Positions 38,326 through 47,717 are shown, numbered from the stretch's first letter. The stretch is 64,000 nt of DNA from Mycobacterium sp. JS623 (GCF_000328565.1 NC_019966.1:2914001-2978000); one strand, 5' to 3'. Notes: generated by a model not told the origin, from the letters alone. Numbers and translations are program-made.

Positions 38326-38525
38326 ATCATCTGGGGTGACCGCGACCGCGACATTCCGATGCCACCGCGCCTGAACTGGCCGACGGCATCCCTGGCGCAA
38401 CGTTGAGCCGACTGGCCGGCGGCGATCACTACATCATGGAAGAGCGACCGGACGAGGTGACCGCCGCGCCGTTGGAGCTGCTGGCAAGACCCTGCGTCGC
38501 GCCGCGCGCAGCCAGCATCGACTAG
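38326..38525 (+). pseudogene. Remnant of an alpha/beta hydrolase C-terminus
   Basis: Directly after dps, the frame from 38326 reads IIWGDRDRDIPM, the strand-7/acid region of an alpha/beta hydrolase. The end of the same domain continues in another frame (from about 38373): ELADGIPGATLSRLAGGDHY then IMEERPDEVTAAPLELLAR, with the catalytic His in GGDHY and a TAG at 38523-38525. A frameshift near 38360-38372 separates the halves, and the N-terminal three quarters of the gene is missing. It also overlaps the end of the convergent cyclase gene by 4 bp. This is a decayed gene, not a functional ORF. Confidence 0.75.
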
Positions 38526-39814
38526 CCGCCAGCGGGGGCGCCCTGTTCGACCGCGTTTCGAACCGCCCCGTCGTTGCGCCGCCCGACCAGGTACCACGTG
38601 GTCATCACACCCTTGCCCTTGATATCGACCTCGCCGCGTTCCTCGAGCAGGAATTCGTGATTGAGCCGTTCATAAACGTTCTGCGGCACCTGAATTCGGC
38701 CCTCGACGTCGGTGGTTTCCATTCGCGCAGCGATGTTGACCGCGTCGCCCCAGACGTCATAGAAGAACTTTCGGGTCCCCACAACACCCGCGACCACCGG
38801 ACCCGCCGCAAGGCCGATGCGCAACGGAACCTCCCTTCCCTGCGGGTCTTTCAGGTCTGCGACAGCCTCGGCCATGTCCAACGCGAGGCAGGCGAGCGCC
38901 TCGACATGATCGTCACGCGGCTCGGGCACGCCGCTGACCACCATGTATGAGTCGCCGCTGGTTTTCACTTTCTCCAAGCCGTGTCGGTCGACCAGCGCAT
39001 CCAAGTCGGTGTAGAGGCGATCCAGGAAGCGCACCAAATCACTTGGCGGAGTGTCGCTCGCGCGTTTCGTATAGCCGGCGATGTCGGCGAACAGGATCGA
39101 GGCGTCGTCGTACTTGTCGGCGATGATGTTGCGCGACGGGTCTTTCAGCCGCTGGGCGATGGTCGAGGGCAGGATGTTCGTGAGCAGCCGTTCGGACCGT
39201 TCGTATTCCGCTTCCATTGCGAGCCTGGCGCGACGGGTTTCGCGCAGTGCATACCAGACCACCGCGACGACCATCACCCACGCGGAGATGACCGAGAGGA
39301 TGAAACCCAGTCTGAACGCCCAATCCGGTTGTGCGCCAGTGTTATACGGGACCAGGAACTCCAGTGCGATGACGGTGGCAACGCCCAAGGCGGCAAGCAG
39401 CGATGCGAGCAGAATGTGGTCGATGCCGAGAATCAGGACCATGAGCGTCGCGGCGACCAGGTAGTAGAAGGGCAGGCCCGAGCCCGTGCCAAGGTGCCAG
39501 CACACCACGGTGATGGTCGCGTAGGCGACAACGACGAACACCAGTGGTGCAACCAGCTCGCCGAGCGGGTATAGCAGCGGGATCAGTAGGAAGATCACGC
39601 CGCTCGCGAGGTTGATCACTGCGGTCCAGACATCCGGGCCGACAACCAAGCCCTGGATGCCGAAGAACAGGCTGATGGCTGCGCCAATGCGGGTGGTCAC
39701 GGTCAGCACCCGTAGGTGGCGCGCCGCGGTCTCGGCGTAGTGGCGCGTGCGGGCCGGGACTCGGCTTTCCAGCGCCAGTTCCGGCACGCAGACGGGGCGG
39801 ACCTTGACCACCAC
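38522..39814 (-). CDS. cya: Membrane-bound class III adenylate cyclase (Rv1625c type)
   Basis: A 430-residue enzyme that makes cAMP. It has a six-helix membrane anchor (about residues 45-195), a cyclase-transducer segment (ERSERLLTNILPSTIAQRLK) and the catalytic domain (about 240-415). All canonical residues are present: metal Asp in ILFADIAGYT and in SGDSYM, the adenine-specifying Lys in EKVKTSGD and Asp in DVWGDAVNIAARME, plus the transition-state Asn and Arg. It acts as a homodimer, like half of a mammalian cyclase. GTG 39814 is preferred to TTG 39820 because a TACGCT -10 ends six bases before it, a leaderless arrangement. Confidence 0.93.
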   Translation of the reverse strand: MVVKVRPVCVPELALESRVPARTRHYAETAARHLRVLTVTTRIGAAISLFFGIQGLVVGPDVWTAVINLASGVIFLLIPLLYPLGELVAPLVFVVVAYATITVVCWHLGTGSGLPFYYLVAATLMVLILGIDHILLASLLAALGVATVIALEFLVPYNTGAQPDWAFRLGFILSVISAWVMVVAVVWYALRETRRARLAMEAEYERSERLLTNILPSTIAQRLKDPSRNIIADKYDDASILFADIAGYTKRASDTPPSDLVRFLDRLYTDLDALVDRHGLEKVKTSGDSYMVVSGVPEPRDDHVEALACLALDMAEAVADLKDPQGREVPLRIGLAAGPVVAGVVGTRKFFYDVWGDAVNIAARMETTDVEGRIQVPQNVYERLNHEFLLEERGEVDIKGKGVMTTWYLVGRRNDGAVRNAVEQGAPAGG

Positions 39815-39820
39815 GCTCAA

Positions 39821-39826
39821 AGCGTA
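39821..39826 (-). promoter_or_regulatory. cya -10 element (leaderless)
   Basis: Minus-strand TACGCT ends 6 nt before GTG 39814. It sits in the short gap after the pucR-type gene, giving the cyclase its own promoter. Confidence 0.6.
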
Positions 39827-39839
39827 ACGCCCCAGTCGG

Positions 39840-41345
39840 CTAGTCGGACGACATCCGGGCGGCGTCGCGGGCCCGCAGGGCCAGCCACAACTCGTGGCGG
39901 TCCTGTGCGGAATCCATCCGCCGCCCGGTTAGTCGTTCCACCGCATCGATTCGATTTCGCATGGTGTGCCGGTGCACGCGCAGCGCAGTGGCCGCCGAAC
40001 CCCAGTGCCCGTTGTGTTCGAGGAATGCGGTCAGCCCCCGCAGCAGTTCACCGGATCGGTCCGTTGCGTCCAGCGGTCCGAGCACCGCGTCGGCGTAGGC
40101 CTGAAGGGGTTGAGCTCCAACGGTATTGAGCAGCAGCCGACTGCTGGCGATCTCCTCGGCGTGCATGTGCCTGCCTTGCACCCGGCTGGCGGGCAACGCC
40201 GAGCGGGCCTGCCGCAGCGACACGACCAGCGCGCCAGGGCGCACGGCGATACCGATGCCTGCGGGGTGGTGCCCTGCCAATGTGGCGAGCACGCCCGGCA
40301 GGTCGGTGTCGAGTGGCACGGCCAGCTCGACGACTTCTCCAACGACCCGAACCAACCCGTCAGGCAGAGTGGTCAGCAAGTCGGCGGCCAATTCGTCGGC
40401 GTCATCCGGCGCGGCGACGGCGGCCGCACGGAGGTCGGCGTCGGGCAGTCCTACGGCAGTCAGCCAGCGCGCCGCCACCACGTCGTCGACTGTGCCTCGG
40501 GCCAACCGGTCGAGCATTTGTGCCCGCCCGCGACGCTGTGTCGTGTTCAGCCCGTGCCTGCGCTCAAGCTCAAGGGAAAGCAGCGATACCAGATCACCTG
40601 AAATCTGATGCGCCGCAGGAAGTTCGGCAGGACCGTCGATCATCAGCCAGGCCCGCAGCCTGCGTGCGCCGAGCGCATGTAGCTCGCGCCTGCGGCCCTC
40701 GCTGATGTCGGCGGCCGCGGCGCTGAGGCCTTGATCGCGCACCGACTCGAGCAACCCCGACAGGCGTGCGACCAACTGCTCACCGCTCGCGTCGGATTGC
40801 GCGAGGACCCGCCCGAGTAAGTCGATCACCACACCCGAGCGGCCTGTCGTTTCGCGGTGAGCGGCAAGGATGCCCAGCAATCCGCCTGGTGTGACGGCGG
40901 CGGCCGTCAATGCGCGCTGCGTCTGCAACGCCCATTCCAACTCTTGGCGCTCGGCGCGCGCCCGGTAGGCGAACACCGCCTTCGTCACGGCGATGAAAGG
41001 CACCGGGTCGGGCACTGTCAGCAGTGGCATGCCGATCTCGTCGGCGGCGGTGATCAGCCGCGCCGGGGCCCGCTGATGGGGAAGCTCGGCGCCCAGCCCG
41101 AGCCCCACGGCCTGCACGCCAACGGCATCCAGCTCGGCCACATAGGAGCGGCAGCCGTCGACGGTCTTCGGAAGCAGCAGCCCGATCGTCAACAGCAGCT
41201 CGCCGCCCTGTAGCCACGGCCCCGGACTCACCAGCTCGGAAACTGCGGCGGCCTCGATCTCCCGGTCGGCACCGGTGCGGCCCGCCACCAGCTTCAGCCC
41301 GAGTTCGGGATCCGCGACCAACTCGGCGACGGTCAACATGGACAT
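39840..41345 (-). CDS. PucR family transcriptional regulator
   Basis: A 501-residue regulator. An N-terminal PucR sensor domain ([39 protein letters not shown], about 1-125) is followed by a GGDEF-like/CdaR-type middle region. The C-terminal PucR helix-turn-helix is [42 protein letters not shown]. Such proteins activate catabolic genes for purines, amino acids or polyamines. It is divergent from the ureohydrolase-decarboxylase-symporter operon, with a 76-bp gap carrying a direct repeat, and is its most likely regulator. ATG 41345 is chosen; ATG 41339 is two codons later. Confidence 0.88.
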   Translation of the reverse strand: MSMLTVAELVADPELGLKLVAGRTGADREIEAAAVSELVSPGPWLQGGELLLTIGLLLPKTVDGCRSYVAELDAVGVQAVGLGLGAELPHQRAPARLITAADEIGMPLLTVPDPVPFIAVTKAVFAYRARAERQELEWALQTQRALTAAAVTPGGLLGILAAHRETTGRSGVVIDLLGRVLAQSDASGEQLVARLSGLLESVRDQGLSAAAADISEGRRRELHALGARRLRAWLMIDGPAELPAAHQISGDLVSLLSLELERRHGLNTTQRRGRAQMLDRLARGTVDDVVAARWLTAVGLPDADLRAAAVAAPDDADELAADLLTTLPDGLVRVVGEVVELAVPLDTDLPGVLATLAGHHPAGIGIAVRPGALVVSLRQARSALPASRVQGRHMHAEEIASSRLLLNTVGAQPLQAYADAVLGPLDATDRSGELLRGLTAFLEHNGHWGSAATALRVHRHTMRNRIDAVERLTGRRMDSAQDRHELWLALRARDAARMSSD

Positions 41346-41347
41346 AT

Positions 41348-41366
41348 CGTCGAACACCCGTCGAAC
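41348..41366 (+). promoter_or_regulatory. Direct repeat in the pucR/ureohydrolase divergent gap
   Basis: CGTCGAAC occurs twice (41348-41355 and 41359-41366), separated by ACC, an 11-bp period that puts both copies on one face of the helix. It lies immediately upstream of the pucR-type start and within 60 bp of the divergent ureohydrolase gene, a good place for a regulator site. Confidence 0.45.
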
Positions 41367-41421
41367 AATCTCTACAAAATGGCCATATCCGCCGGCGCGC
41401 ATGTCCGGAAGCCTTCTGGGC

Positions 41422-42369
41422 ATGACGTCACAGCCCCCGATCGGACCGGTAGATGCCACCCGCGTGCCGCGCTATGCCGGCCCGGCCACATTCGCACGCC
41501 TGCCCCGCACCGACCAAGTCACCCACACCGACGTCGCCGTCGTCGGCATCCCGTTCGATTCGGGTGTCTCTTATCGGCCGGGCGCGCGCTTCGGGCCGGC
41601 CCACATTCGCGCCGCGTCGAAGCTGCTGCGGCCATATCACCCGCGGCTGGACGTTGAGCCCTTCGCGGTTCACCAGGTGGCCGACGCAGGCGACATCGCC
41701 GTCAACCCGTTCGACATCGCCGAGGCGATCACCACGATCGAGCGCGCGTCTGACGAATTGCGCTACGGCGGGACGAAGCTGATCACGCTGGGCGGTGACC
41801 ACACCATCGCGCTGCCGCTGCTGCGGTCACTGCACCGCGACCACGGCCCGATCGCGGTACTGCACTTCGACGCTCACCTCGACACCTGGGACACCTACTT
41901 CGGTGCGCCGTTCACTCACGGCACACCGTTCCGTCGTGCCAGCGAAGAGGGGTTGCTGGATCCCGAGCACTGCCTGCATGTCGGAATTCGCGGGCCTTTG
42001 TACGCGTCCACCGATCTGACCGACGACAAGGTGCTCGGCTTCCAGGTGATCGGCACAGACGACTTCCAGCTCGACGGCCTCGCCGCGGTGATCGAACGGA
42101 TGCGGGCGCGCCTGGGCGACGCACCGGTCTACGTGTCCGTCGACATCGACGTGCTCGACCCGGCGCACGCACCGGGAACCGGCACGCCGGAGGCGGGCGG
42201 CATCACGAGCCGCGAGCTGTTGCATTGCCTGCGAAACCTGGTGGGCGTCAACCTTGTTGGCGCCGACATCGTCGAGGTCGCGCCCGCGTACGACCACGCC
42301 GAGATCACCGGCATCGCCGCCGCCCATGTCGCGTACGAGCTGTTGTCCGTGCTGGCGGCCTCCAAATGA
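41422..42369 (+). CDS. speB: Agmatinase/guanidinobutyrase-type ureohydrolase
   Basis: A 315-residue Mn-dependent enzyme that releases urea from a guanidino compound. Metal-ligand motifs are intact: [22 protein letters not shown] and [20 protein letters not shown]. The N-terminal [22 protein letters not shown] marks the agmatinase-like branch rather than arginase. Substrate cannot be settled by motif. The overlapping downstream gene resembles 2-ketoarginine decarboxylase, which favours 4-guanidinobutyrate (giving 4-aminobutyrate) over agmatine; that is inference. ATG 41422 is preceded by GGAAG. The stop overlaps the next ATG (ATGA). Confidence 0.88.
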   Translation: MTSQPPIGPVDATRVPRYAGPATFARLPRTDQVTHTDVAVVGIPFDSGVSYRPGARFGPAHIRAASKLLRPYHPRLDVEPFAVHQVADAGDIAVNPFDIAEAITTIERASDELRYGGTKLITLGGDHTIALPLLRSLHRDHGPIAVLHFDAHLDTWDTYFGAPFTHGTPFRRASEEGLLDPEHCLHVGIRGPLYASTDLTDDKVLGFQVIGTDDFQLDGLAAVIERMRARLGDAPVYVSVDIDVLDPAHAPGTGTPEAGGITSRELLHCLRNLVGVNLVGADIVEVAPAYDHAEITGIAAAHVAYELLSVLAASK

Positions 42370-43943
42370 CCAGGAATCGCAACGGTGGCGCGGCTGTGGT
42401 GGAAACCCTTGCCGCACATGGCGTCGACACCATCTTCGGTATTCCCGGCACGCACAACCTGGAGCTGTATCGCCACTTCCCGGCGACCGGCATCCGCGCG
42501 GTCACCCCACGTCACGAGCAGGGCGCCGGGTATGCCGCCGAGGCCTACGCGCGAGTCACGGGACGGCCCGGCGTGGTCGTCGCAACCAGCGGTCCAGGGC
42601 TGACCAACACCATGACCGCCGCGGCGACCGCTTATGCCGAGTCGCAGCCGATGCTGATCGTCTCGTCGGGCATGCCCACCGGCAGCGAGGACCAGGATTT
42701 GGGACAGCTGCACGAGGCAAAGAACACCAGTGCTGCGATGGGTCAGCTGGTCCGCTGGAGCACGCGGGTCCGCGATGCCGATGAAGCGGCCGAAGCCGTC
42801 ACCGAGGCGTTCGAATCCTTCACCGGTGGGCGACCGCGCCCAGTACACATCGAAATTCCGGTCGACGTGCTGGAGCAGCAGTGGTCAGGCCAACCGCGTA
42901 TTGCCGTGAAAGTTACTGCGCCTCAAGCTGATCCGGACGAGATTGCCCGGATCGCCGCGGTGTTGGCGGCTGCCACCCAGCCCATGGTCATTGCCGGCGG
43001 GGGAGCCGTTGACGCACAAGCGGAGCTGACCGCGCTGGTCGAGACGCTCGGAGCGCCGGTCGCCACCACGGTCAACGGCAAGGGTGTCGTCGACGAGGGG
43101 CATCCGCTGTCGGTCGGCGCATCGGTTCGATTGCGCACCGTGCAGAAGGCGGCCGCCGATAGCGACGCGCTGCTCGTGGTCGGCACAGAACTCGGCGATT
43201 CGGATCTGTGGGAGGGCCAGATTCGCGGTCGGACTGTGATCCGTTGCGACATCGACGCGGCTCAGCTGAACAAGAACTGCCGGGCCGACCACACGCTGCT
43301 CGGTGACGCCGCCAACACCGTCGCCGCACTTTGCGCCGCCCTGCCCGGGAACCGGCCGTCGGTGCCCGAGCGGGCCGCTGCGTTACGGGTGGCATGTCGC
43401 GAGGAAGCCGCCAAGGACGCAGGCCCGTATGCGGAGATCAACGCGGCCGTGCGCGCGGCACTGCCCGCCGACGGTGTGCTCACCGGGGACAGCTCGCAAG
43501 TCACCTACTTCGGATCGGTCCATTTCTTCGACATGCCTGCGCCGCGCCGGTTTTGCTATTCACCCGGATTCGCGACTCTCGGCTACGGGCTGCCCGCGGG
43601 TATCGGCGCCGCGATAGGCAAGCCGGCTACGCCGGTGGCCGTGCTGCTCGGTGACGGCGCGCTGATGTTTTCCGTGCAGGAGCTGATAACGCTTGTCGAG
43701 CAACGGCTTTCGGTGCCGGTGATCGTTGTCGACAACGGTGGCTATCGGGAGATCCGCGACCAGGAGGCGGCTCGTAACATCCCGCCGATCGGTGTCGACC
43801 TGCGCACCCCGGATTTCGCCGCGCTGGCGGTCGCGATGGGTGCGCGCGGTGCGCGCACGACGTCGACGGCCGACCTGACCGACATGGTCCGCGGCGCGCT
43901 GGGCGCCGACGGCCCGACCCTCATCCATTTCGACATCCGCTGA
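42366..43943 (+). CDS. Thiamine-diphosphate enzyme, 5-guanidino-2-oxopentanoate decarboxylase-like
   Basis: A 525-residue acetolactate-synthase-fold protein. The ThDP-activating Glu is in [19 protein letters not shown], with [11 protein letters not shown] in the first domain, and the ThDP/Mg motif [15 protein letters not shown] ends in VVDNGGY. It lacks the full set of acetohydroxyacid synthase features, and no small regulatory subunit is nearby. Adjacent to a guanidino-hydrolase, the best reading is AruI-type decarboxylation of 2-ketoarginine to 4-guanidinobutyraldehyde. Other 2-oxoacid decarboxylase or carboligase roles remain possible. ATG 42366 overlaps speB by 4 bp. Confidence 0.82.
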   Translation: MTRNRNGGAAVVETLAAHGVDTIFGIPGTHNLELYRHFPATGIRAVTPRHEQGAGYAAEAYARVTGRPGVVVATSGPGLTNTMTAAATAYAESQPMLIVSSGMPTGSEDQDLGQLHEAKNTSAAMGQLVRWSTRVRDADEAAEAVTEAFESFTGGRPRPVHIEIPVDVLEQQWSGQPRIAVKVTAPQADPDEIARIAAVLAAATQPMVIAGGGAVDAQAELTALVETLGAPVATTVNGKGVVDEGHPLSVGASVRLRTVQKAAADSDALLVVGTELGDSDLWEGQIRGRTVIRCDIDAAQLNKNCRADHTLLGDAANTVAALCAALPGNRPSVPERAAALRVACREEAAKDAGPYAEINAAVRAALPADGVLTGDSSQVTYFGSVHFFDMPAPRRFCYSPGFATLGYGLPAGIGAAIGKPATPVAVLLGDGALMFSVQELITLVEQRLSVPVIVVDNGGYREIRDQEAARNIPPIGVDLRTPDFAALAVAMGARGARTTSTADLTDMVRGALGADGPTLIHFDIR

Positions 43944-43957
43944 AAGGACCACTACTC

Positions 43958-45406
43958 ATGGATATCGCGATTGTCGTCATTTATCTGCTTGGCATGATCG
44001 CGTTCGGCTTCTGGGGAAAGAGCAGAGCCAAAACGCAATCCGACTTCCTGGTCGCCGGTCGCCGACTCGGCCCGCTGCTGTACTCCGGCACCATGGCCGC
44101 GATCGTGCTCGGCGGCGCGTCGACGATCGGCGGCGTCGGACTCGGTTACAAGTACGGCATCTCAGGCATGTGGCTGGTGTTCTGGATCGGTGTCGGCATC
44201 CTGGCACTGAGCCTGCTGTTCGCAGGCCGGATTCAGCGGCTGCGGGTGTACACCGTCAGTCAGATGCTCGAATTACGTTATGGCCCAGGATCATCCGTGT
44301 TGTCCGGGATGGTGATGTGGGGCTACACGCTGATGCTGTCGGTGACTTCGACGATTGCGTACTCCACGATTTTCGGCGCGCTATTCGATATCGGCAAGGT
44401 GCCGGCCATCATCCTTGGCGGCAGCGTGGTGATCATCTACTCCACGCTGGGCGGCATGTGGTCGATCACACTCACCGACTTCGTGCAGTTCCTGGTCAAG
44501 ACGATCGGGATCTTCTTCATCCTCGTGCCGATCGCGCTGTACAAGACGGGTGGCATTTCCGGGCTGGCCGACAAGCTGCCCGCCGATGCCACGTCGCTGA
44601 CGACGATCGGCGGCGAGACGATCCTGACGTACTTCGTCATCTATACGTTCGGCCTGCTGATCGGCCAGGACATCTGGCAGCGGGTGTTCACGGCACGCAG
44701 CCCGGGCGTGGCGCGCTGGGCAGGTGCAGCGTCGGGGGTGTACTGCCTGCTCTACGCGGTGGCCGGCGCCGTGATCGGCATGGCGGCCAAGGTGCTGCTG
44801 CCTGCGCTGGAGTCCCGCGACGACGCGTTCGCGCAGTTCGTTGAGCAGCAATTGCCGCCGGTGCTAGCCGGTTTGGTGTTGGCCGCCGCGCTGGCCGCGG
44901 TGATGTCGACCTCGAGCGGGGCGCTGATTGCCACCGCGACCGTGTTCAGTCAGGACATCGTCGCGCGGTTGCGGCACAGCGATATCGAGGCCGGTAGCGA
45001 GCACGACCACATCCGCAACAACAGGCTGTACGTGTTCGGATTCGGCATCGTGATGGTGATCATTGCGTGCGTGCTGCAGGATGTCGTCGCCGCACTGACC
45101 GTGGCCTACGACATCCTCGTCGGCGGACTGCTGGTCCCGATCCTCGGTGGCTTGATCTGGCGGCGCGGCACGAACGTCGGGGCGGTAGCGGCCATGGCTG
45201 TCGGCACCGTCTTGACGCTGGCCACGATGATCTACCTGGGCGACATCTACGCCAACGAGCCGATCTACTTCGGCTTGGCGTCTGGGCTGTTGGTGTTTGT
45301 GGTCGCAAGTCTCGCCAGTGATCCCACTGATCCCGAGGTGCTCGCGGAGTGGGACCGCCGCAGCCGCCCACAGAGTGCTGAGACAGTGCCGGCACCGGTT
45401 TCTTAG
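43958..45406 (+). CDS. Sodium:solute symporter family (SSS) transporter
   Basis: A 482-residue permease with about 13 membrane helices of the LeuT fold, starting DIAIVVIYLLGMIAFGFWG. SSS hallmarks include DFLVAGRRLGPLLYSGTMAA, GGASTIGGVGLGYKYGISGMW and the GLVLAAALAAVMSTSSGALIA segment that holds the sodium-site serines. It imports a polar solute with Na+. As the last gene of the operon (14 bp behind the decarboxylase, with a GAAAGGA ribosome site) it probably brings in the guanidino compound or amino acid that the two enzymes degrade. Confidence 0.9.
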   Translation: MDIAIVVIYLLGMIAFGFWGKSRAKTQSDFLVAGRRLGPLLYSGTMAAIVLGGASTIGGVGLGYKYGISGMWLVFWIGVGILALSLLFAGRIQRLRVYTVSQMLELRYGPGSSVLSGMVMWGYTLMLSVTSTIAYSTIFGALFDIGKVPAIILGGSVVIIYSTLGGMWSITLTDFVQFLVKTIGIFFILVPIALYKTGGISGLADKLPADATSLTTIGGETILTYFVIYTFGLLIGQDIWQRVFTARSPGVARWAGAASGVYCLLYAVAGAVIGMAAKVLLPALESRDDAFAQFVEQQLPPVLAGLVLAAALAAVMSTSSGALIATATVFSQDIVARLRHSDIEAGSEHDHIRNNRLYVFGFGIVMVIIACVLQDVVAALTVAYDILVGGLLVPILGGLIWRRGTNVGAVAAMAVGTVLTLATMIYLGDIYANEPIYFGLASGLLVFVVASLASDPTDPEVLAEWDRRSRPQSAETVPAPVS

Positions 45407-45484
45407 GTTTGCCGAATTACGACGCCTCGGCTATCCGCCGTATGCCATAACAAAATCTAGGGCAGGCCAGATGAAAGACAACGC

Positions 45485-45530
45485 GCGTGAGAGCCTCGCG
45501 GGTTCGCCGAGGACCCGCGGGGCCTCACGC
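45485..45530. terminator. Strong hairpin between symporter gene and tRNA-Leu
   Basis: GCGTGAGAGCCTCGCGGGT (45485-45503) pairs with ACCCGCGGGGCCTCACGC (45513-45530) with one bulge and one mismatch around a 9-nt loop. It lies between the ends of the plus-strand symporter operon and the minus-strand tRNA, so it could end transcription from both sides. No T-run follows, as is common for mycobacterial terminators. Confidence 0.6.
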
Positions 45531-45548
45531 GTCGCTCGGCTCAATCGC

Positions 45549-45625
45549 TGGTGCCCTCGGTGAGATTCGAACTCACACTGGACGGGTTTTGAATCCGTTT
45601 CCTCTGCCAGTTGGGATACGAGGGC
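45549..45625 (-). tRNA. tRNA-Leu (anticodon CAA), short variable arm
   Basis: 77 nt including an encoded CCA. The 7-bp acceptor stem GCCCTCG/CGAGGGC, the canonical T arm GTGAG-TTCGAAT-CTCAC, D-loop AACTGGCA and discriminator A are clear. The anticodon loop TTCAAAA places CAA as anticodon. Departures from the norm: the variable region is only CCAGT, whereas tRNA-Leu normally has a long class II arm; one base is extra before the anticodon stem; and there are mismatches in the D stem and at the top of the anticodon stem. TATGGT (45647-45652, minus strand) is a plausible -10 about 15 nt before the mature end. Confidence 0.8.
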
Positions 45626-45703
45626 TTCTCTTTATCGCGGCTTCCCACCATAGAGGATGCCCCGCGGTCGCTGATCGGGCGTGGTACCGCCACAATGTGT
45701 GCC

Positions 45704-46315
45704 ATGACCGCGTCACCGACCAACGCCGATAAGCCGCGCCGCGTTCTCGTCGCCGAAGACGAGGCGCTCATCCGGCTGGACTTGGCCGAGATGCTGCGTG
45801 AAGAAGGCTTCGAGGTCGTCGGCGAGGCCGGCGACGGCCAGGAAGCCGTCGATCTTGCCGAGAGTCTCCGGCCCGATCTCGTGATCATGGACGTCAAGAT
45901 GCCGCGTCGCGACGGCATTGACGCCGCATCCGAGATCGCCAGCAAGAGAATCGCGCCGATCGTCATTCTGACCGCGTTCAGTCAGCGCGATCTGGTGGAG
46001 CGCGCCCGCGACGCCGGCGCGATGGCGTATCTCGTCAAGCCGTTCAACATCACCGACTTGATCCCGGCAATCGAGGTGGCCGTCAGCCGGTTCAGTGAGA
46101 TCGCCGCGCTGGAAAACGAAGTCGCAACGCTGTCGGAGCGGTTGGAGACTCGCAAGCTGGTCGAACGCGCCAAGGGTTTGCTGCAGCAAAAGCAGGGGAT
46201 GACCGAGCCCGAGGCCTTCAAGTGGATCCAGCGCGCCGCGATGGATCGCCGGACCACCATGAAGCGCGTCGCCGAAGTGGTGCTGGAAACCCTCGATACG
46301 CCGGAGAAAGCGTAA
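45704..46315 (+). CDS. pdtaR: ANTAR-domain response regulator PdtaR
   Basis: A 203-residue regulator: receiver domain with VLVAEDEALIRLDLAEML, phospho-acceptor Asp63 (LVIMDVKMPRRDG), LTAFSQ and the Lys of YLVKPF; then a coiled linker (ALENEVATLSERLETRKLVERAK) into a C-terminal ANTAR RNA-binding domain (GLLQQKQGMTEPEAFKWIQRAAMDRRTTMKRVAE). ANTAR proteins bind paired hexanucleotide-loop hairpins to prevent transcription termination; PdtaR is activated by the kinase PdtaS, which is not in this window. It is the Rv1626 counterpart. ATG 45704 has no ribosome site; CACAAT seven bases upstream could be a leaderless -10. Confidence 0.95.
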   Translation: MTASPTNADKPRRVLVAEDEALIRLDLAEMLREEGFEVVGEAGDGQEAVDLAESLRPDLVIMDVKMPRRDGIDAASEIASKRIAPIVILTAFSQRDLVERARDAGAMAYLVKPFNITDLIPAIEVAVSRFSEIAALENEVATLSERLETRKLVERAKGLLQQKQGMTEPEAFKWIQRAAMDRRTTMKRVAEVVLETLDTPEKA

Positions 46316-46491
46316 ATACTTCGTTTCCGACGCGCCGTTGACAGCGATTTAGCAGCCGGTCAGCCGTGTGCGTTTTCCAACATCACGCGACATGGGCCCC
46401 CGTTGGCTATGGTCGTCCCGAAGCATCGCCGCCCCGGCAGCGGAGGGCTGGTGCGTCGATGCCGACGAAAACATTGACCCGGAGGTGAAGT

Positions 46492-47703
46492 GTGCGCGCA
46501 CGCGTAGCACGGAATGTATTTGCTCTCGGTAGTGCGGGTTTGGTTGTCCTCGGTATTGCCGGCTGCAACCAGTCCAAGCCTGAGGAACAGTCGTCGCAGA
46601 CCCCGCTGAAGATCGTCGAACAGGTACAGATCGACGAGCAAGGCAAGGAGGTCAAGTCGGACCAGAGCGCCGCGCCTGCCGATCCGGCCGGTGACGGCAA
46701 GGCCACCTGCCCGCCGGTGTCGATCGCGATGGCGGGCGCGCTCAACGGCCCCGACGCCGCGCTCGGCATCAACATCAAAAACGGCGTGCAGCTCGCCATC
46801 GACAAGCACAACGCCGCCAACCCTGGTTGCCAGGTGCAGCTGAAGCCGTTCGATACCGAGGGTGATCCGCAGAAGGCCACCGCGATCGCGCCGCAGATCG
46901 TCGACGATCAGTACACGATCGGCCTTGTCGGCCCGGCGTTCTCCGGCGAGACGAAGGCCACCGGCACCGTGTTCGACCAGGCCGGCCTTGTCGCCACCAC
47001 GGCGTCCGCGACTAACCCGACGCTCAGCCAAAACGGTTGGAAGACGTTCTTCCGCGGCCTGGCCAACGATGCCGTGCAGGGCCCGGCAGTCGCCAACTAT
47101 TTGAAGAACACGTTGAACTACAAGAAGATCTGCGTGATCGACGACAGCACCGATTACGGCCTCGGGCTGGCCTCTGCGGTGCGTCAAACTCTGGGGCCGA
47201 TCGCCGATTCGGGATGCAACATCTCAGTGAAGAAGGGCGACAAGGACTTCTCCGCCGCGGTCACACAGGTCAAGGGCGTCAGCCCGGACGCGGTGTTCTA
47301 CGGCGGCTACTACTCTGAGGCGGCGCCGCTGACCCAGCAGCTGAAGGACGGCGGCTTCACCGGAACCTTCGTGTCGGCCGACGGCACCAAGGACCCCGAG
47401 TACGTCAAGCAGGGTGGCGAAGCGACCAAGGGCGCCATTCTGTCCTGCCCGTGCGGACCGGCCACCGGATCGTTCGCCGACGAGTACAAGAAGAAGTTCA
47501 ACACCGACGCCGGCACCTACAGCGCAGAGGGCTACGACCTCGGCACGATCCTGGTCAAGGGCATCGACTCGGGCGCCATCACCCGGCCCGCGCTGCTCGA
47601 CTTCGTCAAGAACTACAACGGCCAGGGGACGGCGCGTAAGTACCAGTGGACGCCAACCGGTGAGCTCACCACCAACCTCATCTGGATCTTCAAGGTTCAG
47701 TAG
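46492..47703 (+). CDS. livK: Branched-chain amino-acid ABC transporter substrate-binding lipoprotein
   Basis: A 403-residue periplasmic-type binding protein (family 5, Leu/Ile/Val-binding). The signal peptide carries lipobox GIAGC (Cys25), then a low-complexity linker, then the bilobal fold: PVSIAMAGALNGPDAALGINIKNGVQLAID, LVGPAFSGETKA, ICVIDDSTDYGLGLA, DAVFYGGYYSEAAPL and SAEGYDLGTILVKGI. GTG 46492 has a strong ribosome site GGAGG (46481-46485). It heads livK-H-M-G-F. The exact ligand cannot be read and could include other hydrophobic amino acids. A terminator follows, before livH. Confidence 0.92.
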   Translation: MRARVARNVFALGSAGLVVLGIAGCNQSKPEEQSSQTPLKIVEQVQIDEQGKEVKSDQSAAPADPAGDGKATCPPVSIAMAGALNGPDAALGINIKNGVQLAIDKHNAANPGCQVQLKPFDTEGDPQKATAIAPQIVDDQYTIGLVGPAFSGETKATGTVFDQAGLVATTASATNPTLSQNGWKTFFRGLANDAVQGPAVANYLKNTLNYKKICVIDDSTDYGLGLASAVRQTLGPIADSGCNISVKKGDKDFSAAVTQVKGVSPDAVFYGGYYSEAAPLTQQLKDGGFTGTFVSADGTKDPEYVKQGGEATKGAILSCPCGPATGSFADEYKKKFNTDAGTYSAEGYDLGTILVKGIDSGAITRPALLDFVKNYNGQGTARKYQWTPTGELTTNLIWIFKVQ

Positions 47704-47717
47704 TCGCTCAAGCGAAG

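Noticed and set aside
39815..39820. TTG start for the membrane adenylate cyclase
   Set aside because: The frame is open from TTG 39820, but the TACGCT -10 and its spacing point to GTG 39814, two codons later.
46338..46343. TTGACA as -35 of a livK promoter
   Set aside because: The hexamer is perfect, but no TANNNT lies at the right distance downstream, so it was not called.
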